DNA from: Campylobacterales bacterium
GTDB lineage: Bacteria; Campylobacterota; Campylobacteria; Campylobacterales; QNZT01
DNA length: 7,529 nt
Assembly: GCA_015489185.1 (NCBI GenBank)
Contig: WGAE01000124.1
Span: forward strand, 1 to 7,529
Direction of reading: 5' to 3'
This document shows, in pieces, positions 1 through 5,327 of the stretch. Position 1 is the first letter of the stretch. Each line of letters begins with the position of its first letter. The position numbers and the translations under genes were made by a program. The notes under the pieces were generated by a model, which saw only the letters and a list, made by a program, of their open reading frames with translations, made no database searches and was not told the origin of the DNA.

Positions 1-743
1 ATAATATACTCTAATCCTTTATGGTAAAATTTCAAATGTGTAATTGCATACATCCAGCCTTTTTTGATAGCGATTGCAGTCTCTTTTGACATAGGAAGTT
101 TATTGATAATATCGGGTTTGAGGTTATCGTGATAATTGTCATAAGTAAAAAATTTTACATTCGGGTTGTATCCACATAAAGCTTTTTTTTGTGTTATAAA
201 ATCTATTTCCTCTTGTAGTTGTTCCGTGTCTTGTTTATTGATATGCGCATCAACAAAATTTTCATAATAATTCTCCCAAACTTCCGGCATAAGCTCATAA
301 AATGTTTTTCCGTTAATTGTCAAAATAAGAAAGTAATTGCCTTTTTCATATTTACTTAAACCAAGTTTATCGTATTGGTAGTTTTTAATATACTCTACAA
401 GTGGCTTAACCATTTGCTGATGTTTTGGGGCTGCATAAACCAAAATAGAGTTTTCCAAAGTATATATAGCAGCTTTAAACTTTTTTACCAAATCTCCCTC
501 TTTTTGAAATTCAAAATTTGGGTACAGATAATATGAGTTGCTTGTCCCGCCGATTTTTTTGGTAAACATTGTTTTGAAAAAATCAATAGAAGTTTCTTTG
601 AGAGTGGGAAGCCCATTTTGAAAATTTATTTGCAATGTCCGATACGAGCTGATATCTTCAAAATCTTTAACTTCTATAATATCTCTGATTTCATCTTTTG
701 TGACCAAAGTGCCAATCTTATATAATTTGTGTGCCAAACTCAT
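1..743 (-). CDS. cas8b: Type I-B CRISPR large subunit Cas8b/Csh1 (TM1802-like), N-terminal 247 residues, cut by window edge
   Basis: An uninterrupted minus-strand frame runs from ATG at 743 to the left edge, giving 247 residues without a stop; the C-terminal part lies outside. The N-terminus (MSLAHKLYKIGTLV) resembles the opening of Csh1/TM1802-type proteins. The stretch near residues 237-246 (HLKFYHKGLEYI) matches the 'F-x-F-Y-x-x-G-x-x-Y-hydrophobic' segment that follows the zinc-finger region of these proteins. In type I-B Cascade, Cas8b is the large subunit that takes part in PAM recognition and target binding. The cysteine pairs expected before that segment are mostly gone: only one cysteine (LCGYN) remains. 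A GAGGT lies 12-13 bases before the ATG, a loose ribosome site. It is third in a minus-strand operon after cas6 and a nucleotidyltransferase gene. The DNA is far more AT-rich than its neighbours: one hand-counted line of 60 bases (301-360) is 22% G+C. The family call is from recognition plus the adjacent cas6; the complete gene would settle it. Confidence 0.75.
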   Translation of the reverse strand, partial: MSLAHKLYKIGTLVTKDEIRDIIEVKDFEDISSYRTLQINFQNGLPTLKETSIDFFKTMFTKKIGGTSNSYYLYPNFEFQKEGDLVKKFKAAIYTLENSILVYAAPKHQQMVKPLVEYIKNYQYDKLGLSKYEKGNYFLILTINGKTFYELMPEVWENYYENFVDAHINKQDTEQLQEEIDFITQKKALCGYNPNVKFFTYDNYHDNLKPDIINKLPMSKETAIAIKKGWMYAITHLKFYHKGLEYI

Positions 744-781
744 TTTTAGTATTTTACCTCATTTAAGAGTTTCCGGATTGT

Positions 782-1093
782 TTATGCATAACATATCTCT
801 TCTTCGATCTTCTTCTTCAAGGGAGAGTTGCTGTTCAGATCAAAAATATCGACGGGACGGTGAAATTTTTCTTCAATCTTTTTGCGTATCTCCTCATCGA
901 TGAAAACAAATGCACTCCATCCTCTATATTTTTGGATGAAGCGATCCGTCGTTTCGATGACAATGTCGATATCACTCGATTCATCGGCTTGCTCTGTGGC
1001 GAAACTCCCAAAAAGTCCCAGAGAAACAATCCCCTCTTTTTCAAGTCTGGGTTTGAGTGTTTTCAGATAGGCAACAATGTCAGCACTTTGCAT
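782..1093 (-). CDS. Minimal nucleotidyltransferase (MNT/MntA-type), between cas6 and cas8b
   Basis: This 103-residue protein is a minimal DNA-polymerase-beta-fold nucleotidyltransferase. The signature is GSFATEQADESSDIDIVIE: Gly29-Ser30, then the metal-binding pair Asp41 and Asp43, with a third acidic position in VDIFD (Asp82). The ending (PLKKKIEEEICYA) also follows the usual MNT pattern. Known MNT proteins such as MntA are antitoxins that AMPylate and silence a HEPN-domain RNase partner; others stand alone with unknown substrates. No HEPN gene is visible here. The start ATG at 1093 has AGAGGA a few bases upstream. The gene is separated by 43 bases from cas6 and 38 from cas8b, on the same strand, and a good promoter lies just upstream, so it can be transcribed with or without cas6. 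Base composition resembles cas6 rather than the AT-rich cas8b. The fold is secure; a role as antitoxin, Cas regulator or unrelated cargo is open. Confidence 0.88.
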   Translation of the reverse strand: MQSADIVAYLKTLKPRLEKEGIVSLGLFGSFATEQADESSDIDIVIETTDRFIQKYRGWSAFVFIDEEIRKKIEEKFHRPVDIFDLNSNSPLKKKIEEEICYA

Positions 1094-1123
1094 ACTTCCT
1101 CTTTTTTGAAAAGATTATTAAAA

Positions 1124-1152
1124 ATTATATCCAATTTCAATCCGTTTGTAAA
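1124..1152 (-). promoter_or_regulatory. Internal sigma70 promoter for the MNT gene (and cas8b)
   Basis: On the minus strand TTTACA (1152-1147) is followed after exactly 17 bases by TATAAT (1129-1124). This is one mismatch from the -35 consensus and a perfect -10. It overlaps the last codons of cas6 and would start RNA near 1117, about 24 bases before the MNT ATG. Chance occurrence is possible in AT-rich DNA, but the match and spacing are the best in the window together with the arsR promoter. Confidence 0.6.
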
Positions 1153-1811
1153 ACCTCCACAAATCCCAGCCCTTGCATCGCATGGGCGCCGATGCCGGTG
1201 TTGAGGATTATTGCCAGCATCTCTTCATCTGCTTTTATCTCATAAACTCCGTGCCAGGCTTTGATACTTCCCCGGTTATAGTGAAAGATACGCGGTTTAG
1301 GCTGTTGTGAGAGTAGTGTGATACGCAGTTCATACGGATACTCTTTTCCTGTAAGCGCCCGATATTTTTGCAGCGTGTGGGTATGGATAATCTCCTGAAA
1401 TTTGTGGGTTTTGGGTTCGAGGTAGATTTTTTTGTTCGAGGTGCCGTCTTTGATAGCGGCGGCGATGAAGCCTTTGACTTTACAGGGAGAGGTGATCTTT
1501 TGCGTCCGATCGATAAGTGATATCTCTGTATTGGCGATGTGTATCTCCCCCAGTTTCAGTCCCTCCCTGAGGATTGCCATCGCGACTTTTTTTTCGTTCT
1601 CTTTGTCCAGCGCGCTGTATTTGATTTTGATTTCGTTGCCGATGTAGGCAATTTTGAAGTTCATCGATTTAAATTTTTTGCCGTTTGGATGGGGATAGCC
1701 TTCATGCTCTTTGGGATCAAGTTGATTATAGACGTACGATTGAAAAAGTTTGGGAAGCACTCGCCTGATCGGAAGATTTCGGGTTGGTATTTTCGCACTG
1801 ATTTCTAACAT
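1137..1811 (-). CDS. cas6: CRISPR pre-crRNA endoribonuclease Cas6
   Basis: Cas6 cuts precursor crRNA within the repeats and, in type I-B, usually stays on the crRNA 3' handle. The 224-residue protein has the length and ends of the family. The clearest sign is the C-terminal glycine-rich loop GIGAHAMQGLGFVEV (residues 206-220), which packs against RNA in RAMP folds. The N-terminal half shows HEGYPHPNGKKFKSMNF (36-52), where Cas6 proteins usually carry the catalytic histidine; His36 and His41 are candidates. The frame is open up to an ATG at 1868, but the start at 1811 is preferred: it has GGAG nine bases upstream, begins directly with the first beta strand (MLEISAKIP), and lies downstream of the likely -10 box. 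The 1868 and 1859 ATGs lack a ribosome site. It is first in the minus-strand operon, followed by the MNT gene and cas8b, and diverges from the phospholipase-like gene. Family call firm; catalytic residue inferred. Confidence 0.9.
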   Translation of the reverse strand: MLEISAKIPTRNLPIRRVLPKLFQSYVYNQLDPKEHEGYPHPNGKKFKSMNFKIAYIGNEIKIKYSALDKENEKKVAMAILREGLKLGEIHIANTEISLIDRTQKITSPCKVKGFIAAAIKDGTSNKKIYLEPKTHKFQEIIHTHTLQKYRALTGKEYPYELRITLLSQQPKPRIFHYNRGSIKAWHGVYEIKADEEMLAIILNTGIGAHAMQGLGFVEVLQTD

Positions 1812-1842
1812 AAGTAAATACTCCGGGTTTCTATGTGGGGTA

Positions 1843-1851
1843 ATTATATCA
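1843..1851 (-). promoter_or_regulatory. Probable cas6 promoter, extended -10
   Basis: The minus strand reads TGATATAAT, an extended -10 (TG-N-TATAAT), with no convincing -35. Transcription would start near 1836, giving a leader of about 25 bases to the chosen cas6 ATG at 1811 and excluding the two upstream ATGs. Confidence 0.55.
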
Positions 1852-1853
1852 TT

Positions 1854-1887
1854 TATCATAGCTGTCATATGGGACTATATTATGATA
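1854..1887. repeat. Inverted repeat TATCATA...TATGATA between cas6 and the phospholipase-like gene
   Basis: TATCATA at 1854-1860 and its exact reverse complement TATGATA at 1881-1887 are separated by 20 bases that contain CATATG. It lies immediately upstream of the cas6 -10 box, a plausible place for a dimeric regulator to bind. Seven-base AT-rich arms can occur by chance, so confidence is low. Confidence 0.3.
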
Positions 1888-1913
1888 TTTTTGTCCAAAA
1901 AGGTGTGATATTG

Positions 1914-1922
1914 TGATAAAAT
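1914..1922 (+). promoter_or_regulatory. Candidate -10 for the phospholipase-like gene
   Basis: TGATAAAAT is an extended -10 with one mismatch to TATAAT, in an AT-rich stretch and without a well-spaced -35. RNA would begin near 1929, about 35 bases before the preferred ATG at 1964. Confidence 0.35.
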
Positions 1923-1963
1923 ACAACTATATTTTTGAGAATAAATGTCATAAAAGATGGTTC

Positions 1964-2707
1964 ATGAAGTCAATACTATTTTTCATTTTGGTGATATGTA
2001 CGGGTAGTACGATACTCAATGCGAAGGATCGTTTTGCCGGTTTGCTTCCGCCTTTGACGGAGCAGATGAAAGAGAATATGCGTCATGCAAAAGTGTGTAA
2101 GCATCCGGCGGTGGCGGAGGAGAAGTTTGACAAGAGTTTTCGGTACGGTTGTTTTTGCGGGGAGCATTATCCGGATATCAAAGATCCGTCACTAAAGCCG
2201 CCGGAGTATTTGACTTATTCGAAACGAAAGGCGTTGATTGCGCGCTATTATACAATCAAACCCTACGATACGATTGATGAAGCGTGTATGAAGCATGATA
2301 TTTGTTATGTTTACAACGGTACGGATAATCCTGAGTGTGATGACGCTTTTTATGCGACAATGCGTGATATTTATGATGCGTTTGATCGTACGAAGGAGGG
2401 GAAAGAGCCGGGCACGAAAGCGTGGCGTTGTAAAATATTGGCGTCAGATATGGGAGCGATCTTTCGGACAATATTTACTGCAAGTGATGAGACTTCGGGT
2501 TCCCGTTTTGTGCTCTTTTCGATGATTACACCTTTTGCTGTGGCGACAAAAGTGATGCAAAAATCGGCAATTTCCGTCAGCGAACGTTCGGGATATCCTT
2601 TGCCGTTTGAAAAGTGTACGATTCGACTGGAGCAAAAGGGTGACAAACCGAAAGAGCAGGGTGGGCTACCGGTCAGGTCCGCTTCGGACAAAGCTCTTTC
2701 TCGATAA
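1964..2707 (+). CDS. Secreted phospholipase A2-like protein
   Basis: The 247-residue product starts with a signal peptide (MKSILFFILVICTGSTILNA, probable cleavage after Ala20), so it should act in the periplasm or outside. It carries the secreted phospholipase A2 signature: YGCFCG (61-66) as calcium loop; D-E-A-C-M-K-H-D-I-C-Y (105-115) with catalytic His111 and calcium ligand Asp112; and ECDDAF (124-129), where Asp126 matches the second active-site Asp. Expected disulfides 65-108 and 114-125 map onto the conserved family pairs; the first Cys of the usual Cys-Cys is Ala107. Such enzymes release the sn-2 fatty acid of phospholipids using Ca2+. The loop lacks the Gly-Gly after YGCxCG and is some 25 residues further from the His than in venom enzymes. 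The frame could open at GTG 1913, but the ATG at 1964 begins the signal peptide. The last 12 codons overlap arsC. Activity is inferred. Confidence 0.8.
   Translation: MKSILFFILVICTGSTILNAKDRFAGLLPPLTEQMKENMRHAKVCKHPAVAEEKFDKSFRYGCFCGEHYPDIKDPSLKPPEYLTYSKRKALIARYYTIKPYDTIDEACMKHDICYVYNGTDNPECDDAFYATMRDIYDAFDRTKEGKEPGTKAWRCKILASDMGAIFRTIFTASDETSGSRFVLFSMITPFAVATKVMQKSAISVSERSGYPLPFEKCTIRLEQKGDKPKEQGGLPVRSASDKALSR
2650..2700. repeat. Nested inverted repeat at the convergent ends of the phospholipase-like gene and arsC
   Basis: GAAAGAGC (2650-2657) pairs exactly with GCTCTTTC (2693-2700). Inside lies a tight hairpin, GTCCG-CTT-CGGAC (2677-2689). The structure can form on RNA from either strand and could protect or end both transcripts. 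No proper T-tract follows on either side, so it is not called an intrinsic terminator. Confidence 0.4.
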
Positions 2708-3089
2708 CGGGTAGAAGTTCCTTTTCGATCAAATCATACGTTTTTGCATACTCCTCTTCGGCTTTTCCGCTGGGATCTTCGAAGCCGACATGAACGGTTT
2801 TGACCGATTTGGGGAACATCGGGCAGGTCTCTTTGGCATTGTCGCAGACGGTCACCACCAGATCAAACGGCGTATCAAGGACGGTGTCAATTGTCTTGGA
2901 GTGGTAGTCGTCTCTCCAGACACCCTTTTCCTCCAGCAGCGCTTTGGCATGCGGGTTGACCTTGCCGCTTGCCTGCACACCGGAGCTTTGTGCTTCGACG
3001 CAGTCGCCCAATTTTGCATTGACGAGGGCTTCTGCCATGATAGAGCGGCAGCTATTTCCGGTACAGAGTATCAGCACTTTTTTCTTCAT
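2673..3089 (-). CDS. arsC: Arsenate reductase ArsC, thioredoxin-coupled (low-molecular-weight phosphatase fold)
   Basis: ArsC reduces arsenate to arsenite in the cytoplasm so that ArsB can export it. The 138-residue protein has the P-loop C-T-G-N-S-C-R-S (Cys9-Ser16) that binds arsenate, the redox relay Cys82/Cys89 in VCDNAKETC, and the general-acid Asp105 in FEDPSG. These place it in the thioredoxin-dependent class (Staphylococcus/Bacillus type), not the glutaredoxin class. The start at ATG 3089 is favoured because it overlaps the arsR stop as ATGA, the usual mark of translational coupling. A GTG three codons upstream has its AGGA only two or three bases away. It is cotranscribed with arsR and so should be repressed without arsenite. 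The 3' end overlaps the phospholipase-like gene by 35 bases, tail to tail. All catalytic residues are present, so it should be active. Confidence 0.95.
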   Translation of the reverse strand: MKKKVLILCTGNSCRSIMAEALVNAKLGDCVEAQSSGVQASGKVNPHAKALLEEKGVWRDDYHSKTIDTVLDTPFDLVVTVCDNAKETCPMFPKSVKTVHVGFEDPSGKAEEEYAKTYDLIEKELLPVIEKELCPKRT

Positions 3090-3409
3090 AATTGACACGA
3101 TCCTTTTTCGGAAGTTTTTTGCAGTGGGGGAAGCGGTATGTCGAGATGGCGTATCTCTTCGAGTGCCGCGAGCCTGAAACGATCGAGCGGTGAGCGGATG
3201 GCGTAGTATGCCCAGCGTCCTTTGCGATTCACACGCAGAAAACCTGCTTCTTTGAGAATCTTCAGATGTCTGGAGAGGCGTGACTGGATCATTCCCAGCG
3301 ATGCCTGAAGATCACAGACACACAGTTCACCGTGCGCATCCAGAAAACGCAAAATCAAAACCCTCGTCTCGTCGTTGAGCGCCGAAACCGTTCTCAGAAA
3401 ATTTTCCAC
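3086..3409 (-). CDS. arsR: ArsR-family arsenite-responsive repressor
   Basis: This is a winged-helix repressor of the ArsR/SmtB family that binds operator DNA as a dimer and releases it on binding As(III) or Sb(III). The sensor motif ELCVCDL supplies a vicinal pair (C-V-C). The recognition helix follows as LGMIQSRLSRHLKILKEAG, and the wing is the LRVNRKGRWAYYAI segment. A further Cys lies near the C-terminus (GSCQL) and could be a third ligand. The frame opens at GTG 3418, but the GTG at 3409 is preferred: AAAGG lies eight bases upstream of it, while the earlier GTG abuts that same sequence. This gives 107 residues beginning MENFLRTVSALND, typical of the family. Its stop overlaps the arsC start. 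It probably represses itself, arsC and the divergent arsB operon through the inverted repeat at 3461-3476. Confidence 0.93.
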   Translation of the reverse strand: MENFLRTVSALNDETRVLILRFLDAHGELCVCDLQASLGMIQSRLSRHLKILKEAGFLRVNRKGRWAYYAIRSPLDRFRLAALEEIRHLDIPLPPLQKTSEKGSCQL

Positions 3410-3436
3410 CGTTGCCACCTTTGTCGATTTGATGGA

Positions 3437-3465
3437 AGTATAACATAAAATCGAATATATATCAA
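3437..3465 (-). promoter_or_regulatory. arsR-arsC promoter
   Basis: On the minus strand TTGATA (3465-3460) and TATACT (3442-3437) are separated by 17 bases, close to the sigma70 consensus, and the -10 is extended (TGT before TATACT). Its -35 lies inside the proposed ArsR operator, so repressor and polymerase would compete. Confidence 0.7.
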
Positions 3466-3476
3466 CATATCTTGAT
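3461..3476. promoter_or_regulatory. Probable ArsR operator
   Basis: ATCAA-CATATC-TTGAT is an inverted repeat with five-base arms and a six-base AT-rich centre, the form typical of ArsR sites. It sits midway between the divergent arsR and arsB genes and overlaps both predicted -35 boxes. It is assigned from position and symmetry, not from a known site for this repressor. Confidence 0.65.
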
Positions 3477-3498
3477 TTAATCTGCTTCCCGCTATACT
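3472..3498 (+). promoter_or_regulatory. arsB operon promoter
   Basis: TTGATT (3472-3477) and TATACT (3493-3498) are separated by 15 bases, shorter than the ideal 17, so a weaker basal promoter is likely. The -35 is the right arm of the ArsR operator. The RNA would start near 3505, about 24 bases before the arsB ATG. Confidence 0.55.
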
Positions 3499-3528
3499 TG
3501 CATCAGAAAAATTGATAAAAGGTTTTGT

Positions 3529-4791
3529 ATGGTTGCGGCGATTACGCTCTTTTTGGTGACGCTGGTGTTGATCATCTGGCAGCCGAAGGGGTTGCAGATC
3601 GGGACGACGGCGGTGATCGGTGCGGTAGCGGCACTGCTGCTCGGTGTGGTTGATTTCGGCGATGTGATCACGGTGACGAAGATCGTCTGGGATGCGACGC
3701 TGGCGTTTATCGGGATTATCATCATCTCGATGGTGCTCGATGAGATCGGCTTTTTCGAGTGGGCGGCGATCAAGATGGCGAAACTGAGCAGCGGCAGCGG
3801 CAACAGGATGTTTGTCTATATTTTGTTGCTGGGTGCGCTGGTGGCGGCCTTTTTCGCCAACGACGGCGCGGCGCTGATACTCACACCTATTTTGCTGGCG
3901 AAGATGAAATACCTCAAGATGAATCCGCTGGCGATCTTTGCTTTTTTGATGGCGGGTGGGTTCATCGGAGACAGCGCTTCCAACCCGTTGGTTATCTCCA
4001 ACCTCACCAACATCGTCACGGCGGACTATTTTCAGATCGGTTTTCTGGAGTACGCGAAACGGATGTTTCTGCCCAATCTGCTGAGTATCGTTGCGTCGAT
4101 CGCGGTGCTTTGGTTCTACTTTCGCAAAGATATACCCCTCAAAGTCGATGTCGATCTGCTACCCGAACCGGCATCCGTGATCCGAAACCAGACGATGTTC
4201 AAACTAAGCTGGCTCTTTCTGGCACTCCTGATGGCGGGGTATCTCATCGGCGATCTTTACCATATTCCTGTCTCGATCTTCGCACTGGGCGGGGCGCTGC
4301 TCTTTCTCTACATCGCCGCGCGCTACAAAGCGGTCAAACCGATCATGACGATCAAGGCTGCGCCGTGGCAGGTGGTCTGGTTCAGTATCGGGTTGTATAT
4401 CGTGGTGTACGGGCTCAAAAATGCGGGACTGACGGAGATGATCGCTTCCTGGATCGCGTCGATGAGCGCGCAAGGCGATGCGGTTGCCGTGGTGGGTACC
4501 GGCTTTCTCTCGGCGATCATGAGTGCAATCATGAACAATATGCCCACGATCATGATCATGGATATCGCGATCGACCATATCGGCTACGCAGGGCATGAAG
4601 CGCTGGTCTATGCGAATATTCTCGGCTCCAATTTGGGACCGAAGATGACGCCGATCGGTTCGCTGGCGACGCTGCTGTGGTTGCATGTGCTGGAGAAGAA
4701 AGGTGTAAAGATCGGCTGGGGCGAGTACACCAAAGTGGGGCTTGTCATCACACCTGTGGTGCTGTTTGTGGCACTGCTGGGATTGTTATAG
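3529..4791 (+). CDS. arsB: Arsenite/antimonite efflux permease ArsB
   Basis: ArsB is an inner-membrane transporter that expels arsenite by proton exchange, alone or with an ArsA ATPase; no arsA is seen here. The 420-residue protein is almost wholly hydrophobic, with segments spaced as in the 10-12-helix ArsB fold. Family blocks are well kept: FFANDGAALILTP (108-120), GGFIGDSASNPLVISNLTNI (143-162, including the SNL-N-I block), NNMPT (336-340) and LGPKMTPIGSLATLLWLH (369-386). These separate it from the related NhaD sodium/proton antiporters. AAAGG lies six bases upstream of the ATG. It reads away from arsR and is followed directly by the metallochaperone gene, whose ribosome site overlaps this stop codon. 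Control is expected through the operator at 3461-3476. This is among the most G+C-rich DNA of the window: one line of 60 (3601-3660) is 67%. Confidence 0.95.
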   Translation: MVAAITLFLVTLVLIIWQPKGLQIGTTAVIGAVAALLLGVVDFGDVITVTKIVWDATLAFIGIIIISMVLDEIGFFEWAAIKMAKLSSGSGNRMFVYILLLGALVAAFFANDGAALILTPILLAKMKYLKMNPLAIFAFLMAGGFIGDSASNPLVISNLTNIVTADYFQIGFLEYAKRMFLPNLLSIVASIAVLWFYFRKDIPLKVDVDLLPEPASVIRNQTMFKLSWLFLALLMAGYLIGDLYHIPVSIFALGGALLFLYIAARYKAVKPIMTIKAAPWQVVWFSIGLYIVVYGLKNAGLTEMIASWIASMSAQGDAVAVVGTGFLSAIMSAIMNNMPTIMIMDIAIDHIGYAGHEALVYANILGSNLGPKMTPIGSLATLLWLHVLEKKGVKIGWGEYTKVGLVITPVVLFVALLGLL

Positions 4792-4795
4792 GAGG
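4790..4795 (+). promoter_or_regulatory. Strong Shine-Dalgarno overlapping the arsB stop
   Basis: A perfect AGGAGG shares its first two bases with the arsB TAG and lies eight bases before the ATG at 4804. It fixes the start of the metallochaperone gene and suggests coupled, strong translation. Confidence 0.85.
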
Positions 4796-4803
4796 ATGAT
4801 TGT

Positions 4804-5313
4804 ATGAAATTTTCACTCAACAAAGCATCTGCATGCTGTACGACGCCACAGAAAGAGGGAGCGCATGATTGTTGTGTGCCGCAACCTAAAGAGAAAGCCT
4901 CCTGTCCACAATGTGGCGCGCATGCCAAAGGGGTACCGACTGTAACACTCACACATCTGCTTACGGAAGATGCAAAAGCCACACTTTCATCGCTGGAAGG
5001 GTTTCACTACTGCAAAACCCATTCATGCGAAGTCGTCTATTTTCGCGGTGAAGAGATCCTCACCCAAAAAGATCTGACGGTCACGGTCGGCTTGAAAGAG
5101 GCCGTTTCTCCCGCGACACTCTGCTATTGTTTCGATTGGACAAAGGAAAAAATTGCCGAAGAGTTGCGACAGACAGGCAAAACGAGCGCGCTCGAAGATA
5201 TCAAAGCCAAGATGGAAAATCCCGGCTGTTCATGTGAGATACTCAACCCCAGCGGCGGGTGTTGTTTGGGAGACGTGACGGCGGCGATCAAGAAATTGCA
5301 AATTGTTTCATGA
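4804..5313 (+). CDS. Cysteine-rich CopZ-type Fe-S/zinc metallochaperone in the ars operon
   Basis: The 169-residue protein matches the N-terminal domain of Archaeoglobus CopZ, which binds a zinc ion and a [2Fe-2S] cluster. Shared blocks are CPQC (34-37), HYCKTHSCEVVYF (68-80), TVGLKE (94-99), LCYCFDWT (106-113) and CSCEILNPSGGCCLGD (142-157). By analogy Cys34, 37, 70 and 75 could hold zinc, and Cys107, 109 with cysteines at 142-154 the cluster. The usual C-terminal heavy-metal-associated (HMA) copper domain is absent. Instead there is an N-terminal tail with two vicinal pairs, Cys11-Cys12 and Cys23-Cys24. No signal peptide or membrane segment is seen, so it is cytoplasmic. It follows arsB by 12 bases and should be arsenic-induced. 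Role inferred: binding or redox handling of As(III) or another thiophilic metal for ArsB, in the place ArsD holds in other operons. Fold call strong, substrate unknown. Confidence 0.85.
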   Translation: MKFSLNKASACCTTPQKEGAHDCCVPQPKEKASCPQCGAHAKGVPTVTLTHLLTEDAKATLSSLEGFHYCKTHSCEVVYFRGEEILTQKDLTVTVGLKEAVSPATLCYCFDWTKEKIAEELRQTGKTSALEDIKAKMENPGCSCEILNPSGGCCLGDVTAAIKKLQIVS

Positions 5314-5327
5314 AGTATGTTAAAGTG

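Noticed and set aside
744..1136. HEPN toxin gene, CreTA-like RNA pair or degenerate CRISPR repeat around the MNT gene
   Set aside because: The flanking gaps are only 38 and 43 bases, contain no HEPN frame, and without the repeat sequence of this locus no pseudo-repeat can be identified.
1812..1868. N-terminal extension of Cas6 (19 residues, ATG at 1868)
   Set aside because: No ribosome site, it overlaps the probable promoter, and the family normally begins at the strand that starts at the 1811 ATG.
1913..1963. GTG start and 17-residue extension of the phospholipase-like protein
   Set aside because: It would bury the signal peptide and lies at or before the likely transcription start.
2371..2691. 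Minus-strand open frame of 106 codons opposite the phospholipase-like gene
   Set aside because: Antisense to the signature-bearing frame, with no motif of its own.
3759..4598. Long plus-strand open frame of 279 codons inside arsB
   Set aside because: It is a frame-shifted shadow of arsB. The product is rich in Arg, Gly and Gln with no recognisable motif, while the arsB frame holds every family block.
4204..4686. Minus-strand open frame of 160 codons opposite arsB
   Set aside because: Low-complexity His/Arg/Asp-rich translation, no ribosome site, fully antisense to a conserved gene.
3529..4791. NhaD-type sodium/proton antiporter instead of ArsB
   Set aside because: The FFANDGAALILTP and LGPKMTPIGSLATLLWLH blocks and the ars neighbours fit ArsB specifically.
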